This document shows, in pieces, positions 56,123-64,000 of a stretch of 64,000 nt of DNA. Both the position numbers and the translations under genes were made by a program. The stretch lies in the NCBI RefSeq assembly GCF_001434405.1, contig NZ_AZFT01000002.1:21101-85100 (forward strand). Reading direction: 5' to 3'. Below the pieces are notes generated by a model. That model had not been told where the DNA came from and ran no database searches. It saw only the letters and a list, made by a program, of their open reading frames with translations. This DNA is from Ligilactobacillus apodemi DSM 16634 = JCM 16172. GTDB taxonomy: Bacteria; Bacillota; Bacilli; Lactobacillales; Lactobacillaceae. How positions within the stretch are numbered: position 1 is the first letter of the stretch; each line of letters opens with the position of its first letter.

Positions 56123-56204
56123 TGTGGAAAACAGGTGAAATCCTTTGATAGCATGGAAAACACCCTGTTGATAACCTGTGGAAAAACTACCGTATTTATC
56201 CACA
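56123..56204. promoter_or_regulatory. DnaA boxes between dnaA and dnaN
   Basis: One perfect TTATCCACA (56196-56204) and two one-mismatch boxes on the other strand (TGTGGAAAA at 56123-56131 and 56177-56185). Likely autoregulation and/or part of a bipartite origin. Confidence 0.6.
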
Positions 56205-56224
56205 GTAATTCACAGGTCATGTGG

Positions 56225-57571
56225 CTAACTGTGTAGATCGGCTTTTAAAGTTGCGAGATCTTTTTTCAATGTTTCGTCACTTTGTAAAGCGTCTGCGATC
56301 TTTTCATGTGCGTGGATCACAGTTGTATGATCTTTGCCACCAAATTCATGTCCGATCTTTGGCAAAGAAGCATCCGTCAGTTCACGTGAGAGATACATCG
56401 CGATCTGACGTGGTAAAACGATATTTTTGACCCGTTTTTTTCCTTTAAGATCAGCCACAGAAACGTGATAGAACTTAGCGACTTTATCTTGGATCATCGC
56501 AATCGAAAGCTCTTTAGCTTGTGGGGCACCGTTTAAGCTTTGCAGTGCTTCAGCAGCCAAGCTAGTTGTGATCGGTTGTTGCGTTAACTTCGCATAAGCT
56601 TGTACCCGCATCAAAGCACCTTCGAGTTCACGGATATTTGAGTCGATCTGGCCAGCAATGTAGCTTAAGGTATCATCAGGAACAATGATATGCTCAGCTT
56701 CTGCTTTGGTTCGTAAGATCGCGATTCGAGTTTCAAGATCTGGTGGGGTAATGTCGACCGACAATCCCCATTTAAAGCGCGAAACTAAACGTTGTTGGAG
56801 TTTAGGGATCTCATTTGGTAAGCGATCAGATGATAACACGATTTGTTTTTTATCATCATAAAGTGCATTAAATGTGTGGAAAAATTCCTCCTGGGTCCCA
56901 ACTTTATCAGAGAAAAATTGAATATCATCAACTAATAAGAGATCAACGTTACGGTACTCTTGCCTAAATTCTTCTTGATGCTTCGATTTGATCGAGTTGA
57001 TGAAGTCATTGGCAAAGGATTCACTAGTAACGTATTTGACCCGTGCGTTAGGATTATTTTCCAACATTTGATGGCCGATCGCATGCATCAAATGGGTCTT
57101 ACCTAAACCGACACCTCCATAAAAGAAGAGGGGATTATACATTAAGCCCGGTTCTTCTGCAACAGCTAGCGCAGCAGCGTGGGCTAACTGATTTCCCTTA
57201 CCAACGATAAAGGATTTGAAGGTGTACTTGTCATTTAAAGGTGTACTTTTCTTAGGATTTCCCATCAGATCAAGGCTAACTTCGGTCGAATGTGGTTTTT
57301 CTTGGGGAGCGAGTGGGTCTTCTTCATCGACCGTTTTTACGAGCACCTTGATCTTTTTTCCTAGCGTATCGCTCAATAAAGAAGTAACTTGCGGAATAAT
57401 ACTTTGTTCCCAGTAGTCTTTGTGGAGATCAGAGGCTACTTCAACCACAAAAATATTTCCCGTAAAGTGTAATGGTTTTGCCGTATCGATCCAGGTTTTA
57501 AATGTGATCGGTGAGAAATCTTGCTCGAATTTATCGCGGATGAATTGCCACAATGTTTCAAGGTCAAGCAC
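56225..57571 (-). CDS. dnaA: Chromosomal replication initiator DnaA
   Basis: 448 residues: domain I (1-80), short linker II, AAA+ domain III ([27 protein letters not shown]) and the DNA-binding domain IV with the signature [14 protein letters not shown]. Ribosome site GGAGGG. Adjacent to oriC. Confidence 0.98.
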   Translation of the reverse strand: MLDLETLWQFIRDKFEQDFSPITFKTWIDTAKPLHFTGNIFVVEVASDLHKDYWEQSIIPQVTSLLSDTLGKKIKVLVKTVDEEDPLAPQEKPHSTEVSLDLMGNPKKSTPLNDKYTFKSFIVGKGNQLAHAAALAVAEEPGLMYNPLFFYGGVGLGKTHLMHAIGHQMLENNPNARVKYVTSESFANDFINSIKSKHQEEFRQEYRNVDLLLVDDIQFFSDKVGTQEEFFHTFNALYDDKKQIVLSSDRLPNEIPKLQQRLVSRFKWGLSVDITPPDLETRIAILRTKAEAEHIIVPDDTLSYIAGQIDSNIRELEGALMRVQAYAKLTQQPITTSLAAEALQSLNGAPQAKELSIAMIQDKVAKFYHVSVADLKGKKRVKNIVLPRQIAMYLSRELTDASLPKIGHEFGGKDHTTVIHAHEKIADALQSDETLKKDLATLKADLHS

Positions 57572-57599
57572 ATAGATCCCTCCTTTATGATAATTTTTG

Positions 57600-57930
57600 C
57601 ACGAGTTTATTGTAGCACTTTAAAAAAATGTTTTCCACAGGTTAGTGGAAAAAATAAAAAATAAATCACAGCCTGTTAATTTTGTTTTCCACAAGTTGTG
57701 CATAAATGCAATAAGATAAATTTATTTAATGATTTATCCACAGCAAGTGTGTAGCAGCTTAATCGCTTATCTAGCAAAGCGTTTGGGAGTTATCAACATG
57801 AGCTTTTTCACAAAATCACAGCCTGTAAATAAACAGGGTGTGATTTGTGGATGCAGTTGGGGATTATGTTGTGGAGATAATTTTTTTATCGACAACGGAT
57901 TTTGAAAAAAGTGGATAAAATGTGCATAAT
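57600..57930. other. oriC: Chromosomal replication origin (oriC)
   Basis: dnaA-rpmH gap with a DnaA-box cluster: TTATCCACA 57734-57742; one-mismatch boxes at 57631-57639 and 57685-57693 (TTTTCCACA), 57790-57798 (TTATCAACA), 57886-57894 (TTATCGACA) and 57910-57918 (complementary strand). A hairpin (57813-57846) with arms AAATCACA-CCTGT and complement, one G-G mismatch, lies inside. AAATCACAGCCTGT is repeated at 57663-57676. AT-rich flanks could unwind. Genes diverge from here. Confidence 0.85.
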
Positions 57931-58079
57931 TTTAGGGGCAAAAATGACGAAGCCAAACCAAAAAATACTTTGAATTTTGGTGGAGATGTGGTAGTATTAC
58001 AAAGTAAGTCTGAACTTGACATCAAGCTACGTTTTCTGTAAGATATTAAGTAACATTGTATTGAAGGAGGTGTTCTGTT

Positions 58080-58214
58080 GTGAAGAGAACTTATCAACCT
58101 AAAAAACGCCATCGCCAACGCGTACACGGATTCCGTAAACGCATGAGTACAAGCAACGGTCGTAATGTGTTAGCACGTAGACGCCGTAAAGGTAGAAAAG
58201 TATTGTCTGCATAG
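58080..58214 (+). CDS. rpmH: 50S ribosomal protein L34
   Basis: 44 residues (GTG start at 58080, GGAGG 8 bases upstream): [17 protein letters not shown] then [12 protein letters not shown]. Its place next to oriC and rnpA is universal. Confidence 0.97.
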   Translation: MKRTYQPKKRHRQRVHGFRKRMSTSNGRNVLARRRRKGRKVLSA

Positions 58215-58241
58215 GCCACTGGACCGTCAGTGGTCTTTTTT
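58214..58241 (+). terminator. Attenuator-like terminator between rpmH and rnpA
   Basis: 8-bp stem (58214-58221 / 58228-58235, one G-U pair), a 6-base loop and TTTTTT. It probably lowers rnpA transcription relative to rpmH. Confidence 0.75.
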
Positions 58242-58279
58242 AGTGTATGCGGACTTTTCAAATCATTTGGAGATGGGTT

Positions 58280-58636
58280 ATGAAAAAATCATACCGCGTC
58301 AAGAAAGAAGCGGAGTTCCAAGAAGTCTTTACCCAGGGCAAATCATGTGCGAACCGCATGTTTGTGGTTTACATGATCGAAAAGCCCGAGCAAAAGCATT
58401 TTCGTGTCGGGATCTCAGTGGGCAAAAAAATTGGGAATGCTGTCGCTAGAAACTGGGTCAAGCGCCGCATTCGTCAGAGCTTGACTGAATTGAAACCGCA
58501 GTTAAAACAAGATTGCGATTTTATCGTGATTGCACGCCCAAGTGCTGCTGGAATCTCGATGGCAGATGCAAAGAAGAATTTGATCCATGTCTTGCACTTG
58601 GCCAAAGTATTGTCAGATGACCAATTTGCAAAGTGA
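58280..58636 (+). CDS. rnpA: Ribonuclease P protein component
   Basis: 118 residues from ATG 58280 ([13 protein letters not shown]), TTGGAGATG upstream. RNR-type basic helix [12 protein letters not shown]. It starts 65 bp after rpmH. Confidence 0.96.
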   Translation: MKKSYRVKKEAEFQEVFTQGKSCANRMFVVYMIEKPEQKHFRVGISVGKKIGNAVARNWVKRRIRQSLTELKPQLKQDCDFIVIARPSAAGISMADAKKNLIHVLHLAKVLSDDQFAK

Positions 58637-58647
58637 GGTAAATGTAA

Positions 58648-59481
58648 TTGAAAAAAGGTAGAAGACTAGCCGCCGTAATTAGCGTTCTAGGATTGATGCT
58701 CTTTTTGAGTGGCTGTAGTACCGATCCCGTTAATGCCCAGAGTACTGGGATTTGGGATCATTACATCGTGTGGAACTTTATTCGGGCAATTGAAGCTTTG
58801 AGTAACATCTTCGGTCATAATTATGGCTGGGGGATCGTCGTCTTTACGATCATCGTCAGAGTCATAATGTTACCATTGATGGTCTATCAAATGCGCAGTA
58901 TGCGTAAGACAACAGAATTGCAGCCTAAATTAAAGGAATTGCAAGCCAAATATCCAGGTCGAGACGTCGAATCCATGCAAAAGATGCGGGAAGAACAACA
59001 ACGTCTTTACGCCGAAGCTGGGGTCAATCCAGTAGCTGGCTGTTTACCAATGTTGATTCAAATGCCGATCTTGATTGCTTTATACCAAGCAATCTATCGT
59101 TCAGAAACATTGAAGACAGGCCATTTCTTATGGATGCAATTAGGTGGACGAGACCCGTACTTTATTTTACCGGTCTTAGCAGCCTTATTTACATTTGCAA
59201 CTTCATGGTTGAGTGTGAAATCACAACCGGAACAAAATGCAATGACAGCAGCGATGACCTATGGGATGCCATTGATCATCTTCTTTACCGCCTTAAATGT
59301 GCCAGCTGCTCTTTCATTGTACTGGGTGATCACAAACGCCTTTTCCGTTGTTCAAACACTCTTGATCAACAACCCGTTTAAGATCAAACGCGAACGTGAA
59401 GAAAAAGAACGAGCAGAAAAAGCTCGCCAACGTAAGCTTGAAAAAGCAAAACGTAAAGCTCTTAAGAGCAAAAAGAAATAG
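58648..59481 (+). CDS. yidC: Membrane protein insertase YidC/Oxa1 (SpoIIIJ-like lipoprotein)
   Basis: 277 residues with a lipoprotein signal (LMLFLSGCS), five membrane helices with GWGIVVFTIIVR and VNPVAGCLPMLIQMPI, and a basic C-terminal tail. TTG start at 58648 with GAGG upstream. Operon with rnpA. Confidence 0.95.
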   Translation: MKKGRRLAAVISVLGLMLFLSGCSTDPVNAQSTGIWDHYIVWNFIRAIEALSNIFGHNYGWGIVVFTIIVRVIMLPLMVYQMRSMRKTTELQPKLKELQAKYPGRDVESMQKMREEQQRLYAEAGVNPVAGCLPMLIQMPILIALYQAIYRSETLKTGHFLWMQLGGRDPYFILPVLAALFTFATSWLSVKSQPEQNAMTAAMTYGMPLIIFFTALNVPAALSLYWVITNAFSVVQTLLINNPFKIKREREEKERAEKARQRKLEKAKRKALKSKKK

Positions 59482-59490
59482 TAGTATCAT

Positions 59491-59528
59491 AACAAGGGCT
59501 GTCGCAAGTGCGACGGCCCTTGTTTTTT
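59491..59528 (+). terminator. Terminator of yidC
   Basis: AACAAGGGC-TGTCGC stem with its complement and TTTTTT. Confidence 0.9.
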
Positions 59529-59532
59529 AGCT

Positions 59533-59568
59533 AAAAAATCCACAAGCAAATGCTGCTTGTGGATTTTT
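59533..59568 (-). terminator. Terminator of the reductase-apbE operon
   Basis: AAAATCCACAAGCA / TGCTTGTGGATTTTT, 14-bp stem with T-runs both ways; ends just before the apbE stop. Confidence 0.88.
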
Positions 59569-59569
59569 G

Positions 59570-60541
59570 TTAGTTAATGCTGAGTTCAAATGAATCATCT
59601 AATAAAGTCAGGTCTTGAGACTGTAGCCCATGAGTGATAATTTTTTTATCTTTAGTAACAAAGATAACACCAAAAATATCGGTCAATGGTTCATATGTTG
59701 CGGTCGGATCATCTTTAAAAAAGAGTCGCGTTGTTTCGATCTCTGCCATGACAGATTCTTTGGAAAAAACCGTCACACTAGCCAAGTTATTCTCATGTGG
59801 ATAACCAGTGAGTGGATCTAAGATGTGATGGTATGTACCTGTGGATGTTTTTAACAGGCGTTCATAGATTCCGCTCGTTACAGCAGAACAAGGACCGGTT
59901 TTGACGGACAAGATCGCAGCACCTCGTTTGGCAAAAGGATCTTGAATGCCAATGCGCCACTTACGATCAACATGATGAGGGGCGTTTCCTTTTAATAGGA
60001 GATTTCCTCCCAGGTTGATGATGCCATTGGAGATTCCCTTAGCTTGCCAGAGATCTTGGATGCGATCGGCAATGTAACCTTTAGCGATCGCACCTAAATC
60101 GAGTTGCATGCCAGGCTTTTTTAGAAAAATAGAAAAGTCTTGGTCATTTAGTTCGACTTGCGTTGGATCGATCAGTTGGAGTTTGGCTTTTATTTCGGTA
60201 TCAGTGGGAACATGTGCCCCAGAAAAACCAATTTTCCACAATTTGACCAACGGACCGATCAAGGCATTAAAACCAAAACCTTGTTGACTTGTTAAAATTG
60301 CAAGTTTAGCTAAGTGATAAGTCGAATCACTGACACTAACGGGTTTGATGCCAGCAGAGTTGTTCACAGACATCAATTCAGATTGGGAACGATTGACGGT
60401 CAATTTATCCTCAAATTGTTGGAGAAGTAAAAAACTATCATCTAAGTCAGTTGTGGTCGCACTCCCAAAAGCACTCAAAGTAATGTTAGTGCCCAAACCA
60501 CGGTAAGCTTTTTGCACTTTACGATGTGAAAGATTTTCCAT
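59570..60541 (-). CDS. apbE: FAD:protein FMN transferase, cytosolic ApbE
   Basis: 323 residues with LDLGAIAKGYIADRI (FAD-binding), NLGGNLLLKG and YHHILDPLTGYP, the ApbE signatures including the metal-site Asp. It transfers FMN from FAD onto a Thr/Ser in a target motif. No signal peptide or lipobox is visible (start MENLSHRKVQKAYRG), so it acts in the cytosol, unlike exported ApbE. It follows the FMN reductase gene with the start touching that stop (coupled translation), and that protein carries four target-like motifs, so it is the likely substrate. Confidence 0.92.
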   Translation of the reverse strand: MENLSHRKVQKAYRGLGTNITLSAFGSATTTDLDDSFLLLQQFEDKLTVNRSQSELMSVNNSAGIKPVSVSDSTYHLAKLAILTSQQGFGFNALIGPLVKLWKIGFSGAHVPTDTEIKAKLQLIDPTQVELNDQDFSIFLKKPGMQLDLGAIAKGYIADRIQDLWQAKGISNGIINLGGNLLLKGNAPHHVDRKWRIGIQDPFAKRGAAILSVKTGPCSAVTSGIYERLLKTSTGTYHHILDPLTGYPHENNLASVTVFSKESVMAEIETTRLFFKDDPTATYEPLTDIFGVIFVTKDKKIITHGLQSQDLTLLDDSFELSIN

Positions 60542-61452
60542 TAGCTTTCAGATGCTCCTGTAGTTGTGTCAATTTGTGTGGTTGGTTTGGTTGGCTGTTC
60601 TTTAGTAACAGAAGCGCTAGTTAAAGCATCTTCAGTGTAGATCATGGCTGGTGGTTCAGGTTCGCTAGTTGGTTCTTCTTTTTTAGTTGAAGCACTGGTA
60701 GTTGTGTCGGTCGGATCGTCATCATCCATGACAAAAGTGATCCCGTTTGCTTCTTCAAAACTAAGATCATCTTCGGTTTCTGAAGCACCAGTTGTAGTGT
60801 CAATCGCGTCAAGTGCCTTAAAAGCACTTTTTGCTTCTTGTTCTTTGTTGCGTGTTGGTGCCTTTGCGGGTGCTTTTTTAGGTTCAGGTTGACGCTTAGC
60901 TGCTTGTTGTAATTCTTCTAAAGCCGTAGCGTAGTTGACAAAACCAGTAAAACATTGTTCGAGCCAAGCAACTGTTCCTTGATCGGTCAAATTGCCTTTA
61001 TCATCAAAAGCTGCTTCAGCTCGACCAAGTAAAAATTGAAAACCAGGTAAGACAAATGATCCCAGTCCAGGGGAGTCTAAGATTCGGCGTAAACTTTCTT
61101 GAGCTTGAACTGTCCCAAGGTTACCTAGAGAAGCACCAACGATCATTACTGGCTTTTTAGTTAAAGGATGAACTTTCCAGGATAACCATTCGATCACCGA
61201 TTTTAAAGCGGCGGGAATATCGTGGTCATATTCTGGTGTTCCAAAGATAACGCCGTCTGCTGCTTGAATTTTAGCAGCAAGGTCTAGCACGCTTTTAGGG
61301 GTTTGCGCATAATCTTCGCAAAAGAGCGGGATATCTTTGATTTCTGCAACTTCGATCTGAGCTTCATTTGCAAAGTGCGAGCGCATAAATTGCAATAATT
61401 TACGGTTGTACGATTTGGTGGCATTAGTTCCGACGATAGCGATAAATTTCAT
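60541..61452 (-). CDS. NAD(P)H:FMN reductase with a four-motif flavinylation tail
   Basis: 303 residues from ATG 61452 (MKFIAIVGTNATKSYNRKL). A flavodoxin-like NADPH-dependent FMN reductase domain (1-185; GTPEYDHDIPAALKSVIEWL). Then a Pro/Ala/Lys-rich linker (186-208) and an acidic low-complexity tail (209-303) holding D218-TTTGAS, D249-TTTSAS, D275-ALTSAS and D295-TTTGAS. Each fits the ApbE consensus DxxT(G/S)AS; acceptor Thr would be 221, 252, 278 and 298. The apbE gene follows directly. Up to four covalent FMNs, beside the non-covalent one, would make a cytosolic electron-storing or relay protein. No ribosome site is visible; a start 11 codons upstream (61485) is also possible. Confidence 0.85.
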   Translation of the reverse strand: MKFIAIVGTNATKSYNRKLLQFMRSHFANEAQIEVAEIKDIPLFCEDYAQTPKSVLDLAAKIQAADGVIFGTPEYDHDIPAALKSVIEWLSWKVHPLTKKPVMIVGASLGNLGTVQAQESLRRILDSPGLGSFVLPGFQFLLGRAEAAFDDKGNLTDQGTVAWLEQCFTGFVNYATALEELQQAAKRQPEPKKAPAKAPTRNKEQEAKSAFKALDAIDTTTGASETEDDLSFEEANGITFVMDDDDPTDTTTSASTKKEEPTSEPEPPAMIYTEDALTSASVTKEQPTKPTTQIDTTTGASES

Positions 61453-61485
61453 GTGTGGCGTGCTATATGATATGTAAGCAAACAT

Positions 61486-61915
61486 TTGGGCATGCTTGAG
61501 AGAGTTATATAGCGTTCCTTTCCTATTTATAGTCTCAATATACTGTCTGTTAGCGTCACCTTACATTTTAACTTTCTATGATGTGACAGTAGAAAAAATC
61601 TTCTATATATAAGATAAGGATATTTAGCTTTAAGAGCAAGGTATTGTACCAGTTTTTTTGTGAAATTCGCTGAATAGGTCTAAAAATTGAAAATTTAAGT
61701 TTAAATGTAGAATTGTACATTTGTAAGATTGAATAATTACGGGAAAATAAGTTAAAAGTACAAAAAATGTGAAAAAGTACAATATATTTATAATTTTGAA
61801 TGAAGTTTTGTACAACATATAATTGAAATATACAATATTAAATTTATATAAAAATATAAAATCTCTTAAAAGATAGTTGTAAATCACTTTAGCTAAAATT
61901 TAGGAGATGTATTGT
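61486..61915. other. AT-rich intergenic region before the adhesin gene
   Basis: No supported gene; the open frame on the minus strand (61630-61887) lacks a ribosome site and looks accidental. A TATATAAC-like box for the reductase gene lies near 61510, and the adhesin promoter must be here but is not clear. Confidence 0.45.
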
Positions 61916-64000
61916 ATGAACGAGCGGAAATATAAGAATAATTATATTGAAACTGATCGTAAAACCCGAGTCAAAATGTATAAATCGGGTAAACATTGGG
62001 TCAGTTCTTTGATGTCTCATATTGGATTAACTAAGATTTTTAAGGGAATGAATGATAAGGCGGTAATTTCCGATAAAAATACTGTAGTTAAGGCTAATGA
62101 TGAAGATAATTTAGATTCAAAAACTGAGAAACTGTTGAAAGGAGTCGCAGCAGCGGGGACCTTAGCTACTGGGATCTTTGTTAGTCAAGGTTTAGCCTCA
62201 GCAGATGAAACATCACAAGCTCTACAAGTAGAAGCTGATAAAAATGAAACGCTTGTTAATACTGATACAGCAACTATTGCTAGCTCGAATACATCTGAAG
62301 CTTCTATCTCAGAAAGTAATATGACAAGTGAAAGTAGCTCTAATGAAGAATCAAATACAAGTAGTGGATCTCAAAGTGACTCTATATCAGTTAGTGAAAG
62401 TTTATCAACAAGTGATTCACTTTCAGGATCAATTTCAAACTCAACTAGTATTTCGGCTTCTGTCGCTAGTTCTACTAGTGAGTCTAGCTCAGAAATTTCA
62501 AGTACGGAAGATTCAGAGCAGTTGTCTGAGTCTGATTTGCGATCAGACTCTTTAATAACTTCATTATCAACCAGTGAATCAGAGTCGACTTCTCTTTTAG
62601 ATAGTACAAGTGCTACTAGTGAAAAGACTTATCGTGTGATCGATGGTTTGACATATGAGGTCACTCAAAATGCTGATGGGACAGAAACGACTCGTTTGAC
62701 CTCGATCTTGCCACGTCCAGAGACAAATACTGTTGGAGCGACCTATAGTGTGTTGCGTTCAGTATCTTTACTTTCTACAACAACTGGGACAAGTACAACT
62801 TTTGATTTGTCAGATTTAAAAGAAAGTGGTCTATATTGGAGTTCTGGTAGTTCTTCTGACTTACACCAATTGATCCAAAGTGTGACAGCTGTTTATGATT
62901 CTGCTACTAAGACGATCTCATGGACAGTTGTTTATAACGCTAGTGAAGTTTTGACTACAAGTACTTGGACTAATGGTAATGTTTATACTGGTCTATATAT
63001 CAATACCTCAGCTGATTCTAATTTAGGTACACCAACAAATGTATTGGTAGATGGAGGAGCAACTACAACTTATACAAGTGGATCAAAAAGTGGGACTGAA
63101 TATATTTCAGCAAGCACAACTAAAGGGATCACCTCACATACCTTTACTTTTACAACTTCATATACAGGATCAGTAGAAGATCTAGCTAATTTAAATATCA
63201 CGTTGATCGGTGCTACTTCTAAAACGAATATGTTATTCGAGGACGGCAGTGTTCAAAGATATGGTAGATATAACAGTGAAACAGCGCCATATATCGTTGC
63301 AAACGAAGCCGGGACAGCCATCAGTGGTTATAAAGTAACAGGGATAAATGAAGATGCGTTGCCTTCAGATACAACATCGACCTCATTAAGTGAATCAGCG
63401 TCAACATCGTTGAGTGAGTCAACAAAAGCAAGTGAAACAGCGTCAACATCGTTGAGCGAATCAGAAAGAGCAAGTGAAACAGCGTCAACATCGTTGAGCG
63501 AATCAGTAAGAGCAAGTGAATCAGCGTCAACATCGTTGAGTGAATCAGTAAGAGCAAGCGAGTCAGCATCAACATCCGTGAGCGAATCGGTAAGCGCAAG
63601 TGAGTCAGCTTCCACATCATTGAGTGAATCAGTAAGCGCAAGCGAGTCCGCAAGCACATCGTTGAGCGAATCGGTAAGCGCCAGTGAATCGGCAAGCACA
63701 TCAGTGAGCGAATCAGTGAGTGCAAGCGAGTCAGCATCAACATCCGTGAGCGAATCAGTAAGTGCAAGTGAATCCGCCTCGACATCATTGAGTGAATCAG
63801 TAAGCGCCAGCGAATCAGCAAGCACATCATTGAGCGAATCAGTAAGCGCCAGTGAATCAGCAAGCACATCATTGAGTGAATCAGTAAGTGCCAGTGAATC
63901 GGCATCAACGTCATTGAGCGAGTCAGCAAGAGCAAGCGAGTCAGCATCAACATCCATGAGCGAATCGGTAAGCGCCAGTGAATCAGCAAGCACATCATTG
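61916..64000 (+). CDS. Serine-rich-repeat adhesin (SRRP), 3' end outside the window
   Basis: 695 codons are open to the last base. N-terminus: K20-MYKSGKHW28, the KxYKxGKxW signal, a polar stretch and a hydrophobic segment (75-93) ending ASA|D at 96/97. Then a short Ser-rich region SRR1 (about 100-210), a non-repetitive binding region (about 211-482, rich in Thr, Ser, Tyr), and the long SRR2 repeat from 483. Such proteins are glycosylated in the cytosol and exported by accessory SecA2/SecY2, then anchored by LPxTG; none of the partner genes is in the window. They mediate adhesion and biofilm in the host. AGGAG ribosome site. Confidence 0.92.
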   Translation, partial: MNERKYKNNYIETDRKTRVKMYKSGKHWVSSLMSHIGLTKIFKGMNDKAVISDKNTVVKANDEDNLDSKTEKLLKGVAAAGTLATGIFVSQGLASADETSQALQVEADKNETLVNTDTATIASSNTSEASISESNMTSESSSNEESNTSSGSQSDSISVSESLSTSDSLSGSISNSTSISASVASSTSESSSEISSTEDSEQLSESDLRSDSLITSLSTSESESTSLLDSTSATSEKTYRVIDGLTYEVTQNADGTETTRLTSILPRPETNTVGATYSVLRSVSLLSTTTGTSTTFDLSDLKESGLYWSSGSSSDLHQLIQSVTAVYDSATKTISWTVVYNASEVLTTSTWTNGNVYTGLYINTSADSNLGTPTNVLVDGGATTTYTSGSKSGTEYISASTTKGITSHTFTFTTSYTGSVEDLANLNITLIGATSKTNMLFEDGSVQRYGRYNSETAPYIVANEAGTAISGYKVTGINEDALPSDTTSTSLSESASTSLSESTKASETASTSLSESERASETASTSLSESVRASESASTSLSESVRASESASTSVSESVSASESASTSLSESVSASESASTSLSESVSASESASTSVSESVSASESASTSVSESVSASESASTSLSESVSASESASTSLSESVSASESASTSLSESVSASESASTSLSESARASESASTSMSESVSASESASTSL
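63388..64000 (+). repeat. 42-bp tandem repeat of the adhesin (SRR2)
   Basis: About 14.5 copies of a 14-codon unit, [14 protein letters not shown]. The first copies deviate ([27 protein letters not shown]) and later ones are uniform at protein level while third positions vary. Runs out of the window. Confidence 0.95.

Noticed and set aside
57864..58127. 87-codon minus-strand frame across oriC and rpmH
   Set aside because: Runs antisense to rpmH and through DnaA boxes; chance frame.
61630..61887. 85-codon minus-strand frame before the adhesin
   Set aside because: Extremely AT-rich, Phe/Tyr/Ile-dominated, no ribosome site; chance frame.
63321..63998. Two long open frames on the minus strand opposite the adhesin repeat
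   Set aside because: They are by-products of the 42-bp repeat, which keeps several frames open; repetitive composition, no ribosome site, and the plus frame has a clear signal peptide.

Overview
The window is the replication-origin region of a low-GC Gram-positive lactic acid bacterium of the Lactobacillaceae. This rests on the dnaA-dnaN-yaaA-recF-gyrB-gyrA-rpsF-ssb-rpsR and rpmH-rnpA-yidC order, an L-Lys/D-Asp peptidoglycan cassette, a lactobacillus-type tannase relative and a serine-rich-repeat adhesin with a KxYKxGKxW signal. A host-associated Ligilactobacillus-like species is my best guess; the species cannot be fixed from this sequence. No rRNA, tRNA, CRISPR array or complete insertion sequence was seen.

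Layout. 1-2.8 kb: a MarR regulator (cut by the window edge), a purine permease with a PurBox, and an RpiR regulator. 3-6 kb: a PTS EIIBC gene (frameshifted in a G-tract) followed by a tannase-family esterase, divergent from the RpiR gene. 6-13.1 kb: cysK with a metA-like acyltransferase, pepF, a decayed secreted-protein/small-membrane-protein pair, and an SDR with an AraC regulator. 13.1-15.2 kb: an unknown gene, ferrochelatase, a small HTH protein, then a possible ncRNA unit. 16.2-19.7 kb: murE, D-Asp ligase and Asp racemase in one operon, supplying the D-Asp bridge of the cell wall. 20-22.1 kb: an IclR regulator, an isochorismatase-like hydrolase (each with one in-frame stop) and an SDR. 22.1-27.3 kb: divergent thrB-hom and thrC-lysC, the threonine branch of the aspartate pathway. 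27.4-28.9 kb: an Rgg-like regulator divergent from an overlooked 38-residue peptide gene, with repeated operator-like boxes between them. 28.9-32.3 kb: asnB and dnaB.

32.4-41.1 kb is an accessory block between dnaB and rplI, genes that are normally neighbours: two ABC half-transporters, three tandem paralogous membrane proteins of unknown family (one frameshifted), an EamA exporter (frameshifted) with a divergent LysR regulator, a SnoaL-like protein and a candidate sRNA. 41.1-48.3 kb: rplI, gdpP, pnuC-like, a DUF1002 protein, an AT-rich gap with DnaA boxes, then rpsR-ssb-rpsF. 48.5-57.6 kb: gyrA to dnaA. The origin lies at about 57.6-57.9 kb, and rpmH, rnpA and yidC run the other way. 59.5-61.5 kb: apbE and an NAD(P)H:FMN reductase whose C-terminal tail carries four copies of a motif resembling the covalent flavinylation signal of ApbE. 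61.9 kb to the end: the adhesin, running off the window.

The strongest novelty candidates are the multi-flavinylation reductase/ApbE pair, the Rgg/small-peptide locus, and the RpiR-PTS-tannase locus. Several accessory genes carry single-base disruptions in homopolymers, which could be real decay, phase variation or read error. All motif and promoter calls were made by eye, without alignments, profile searches or folding.
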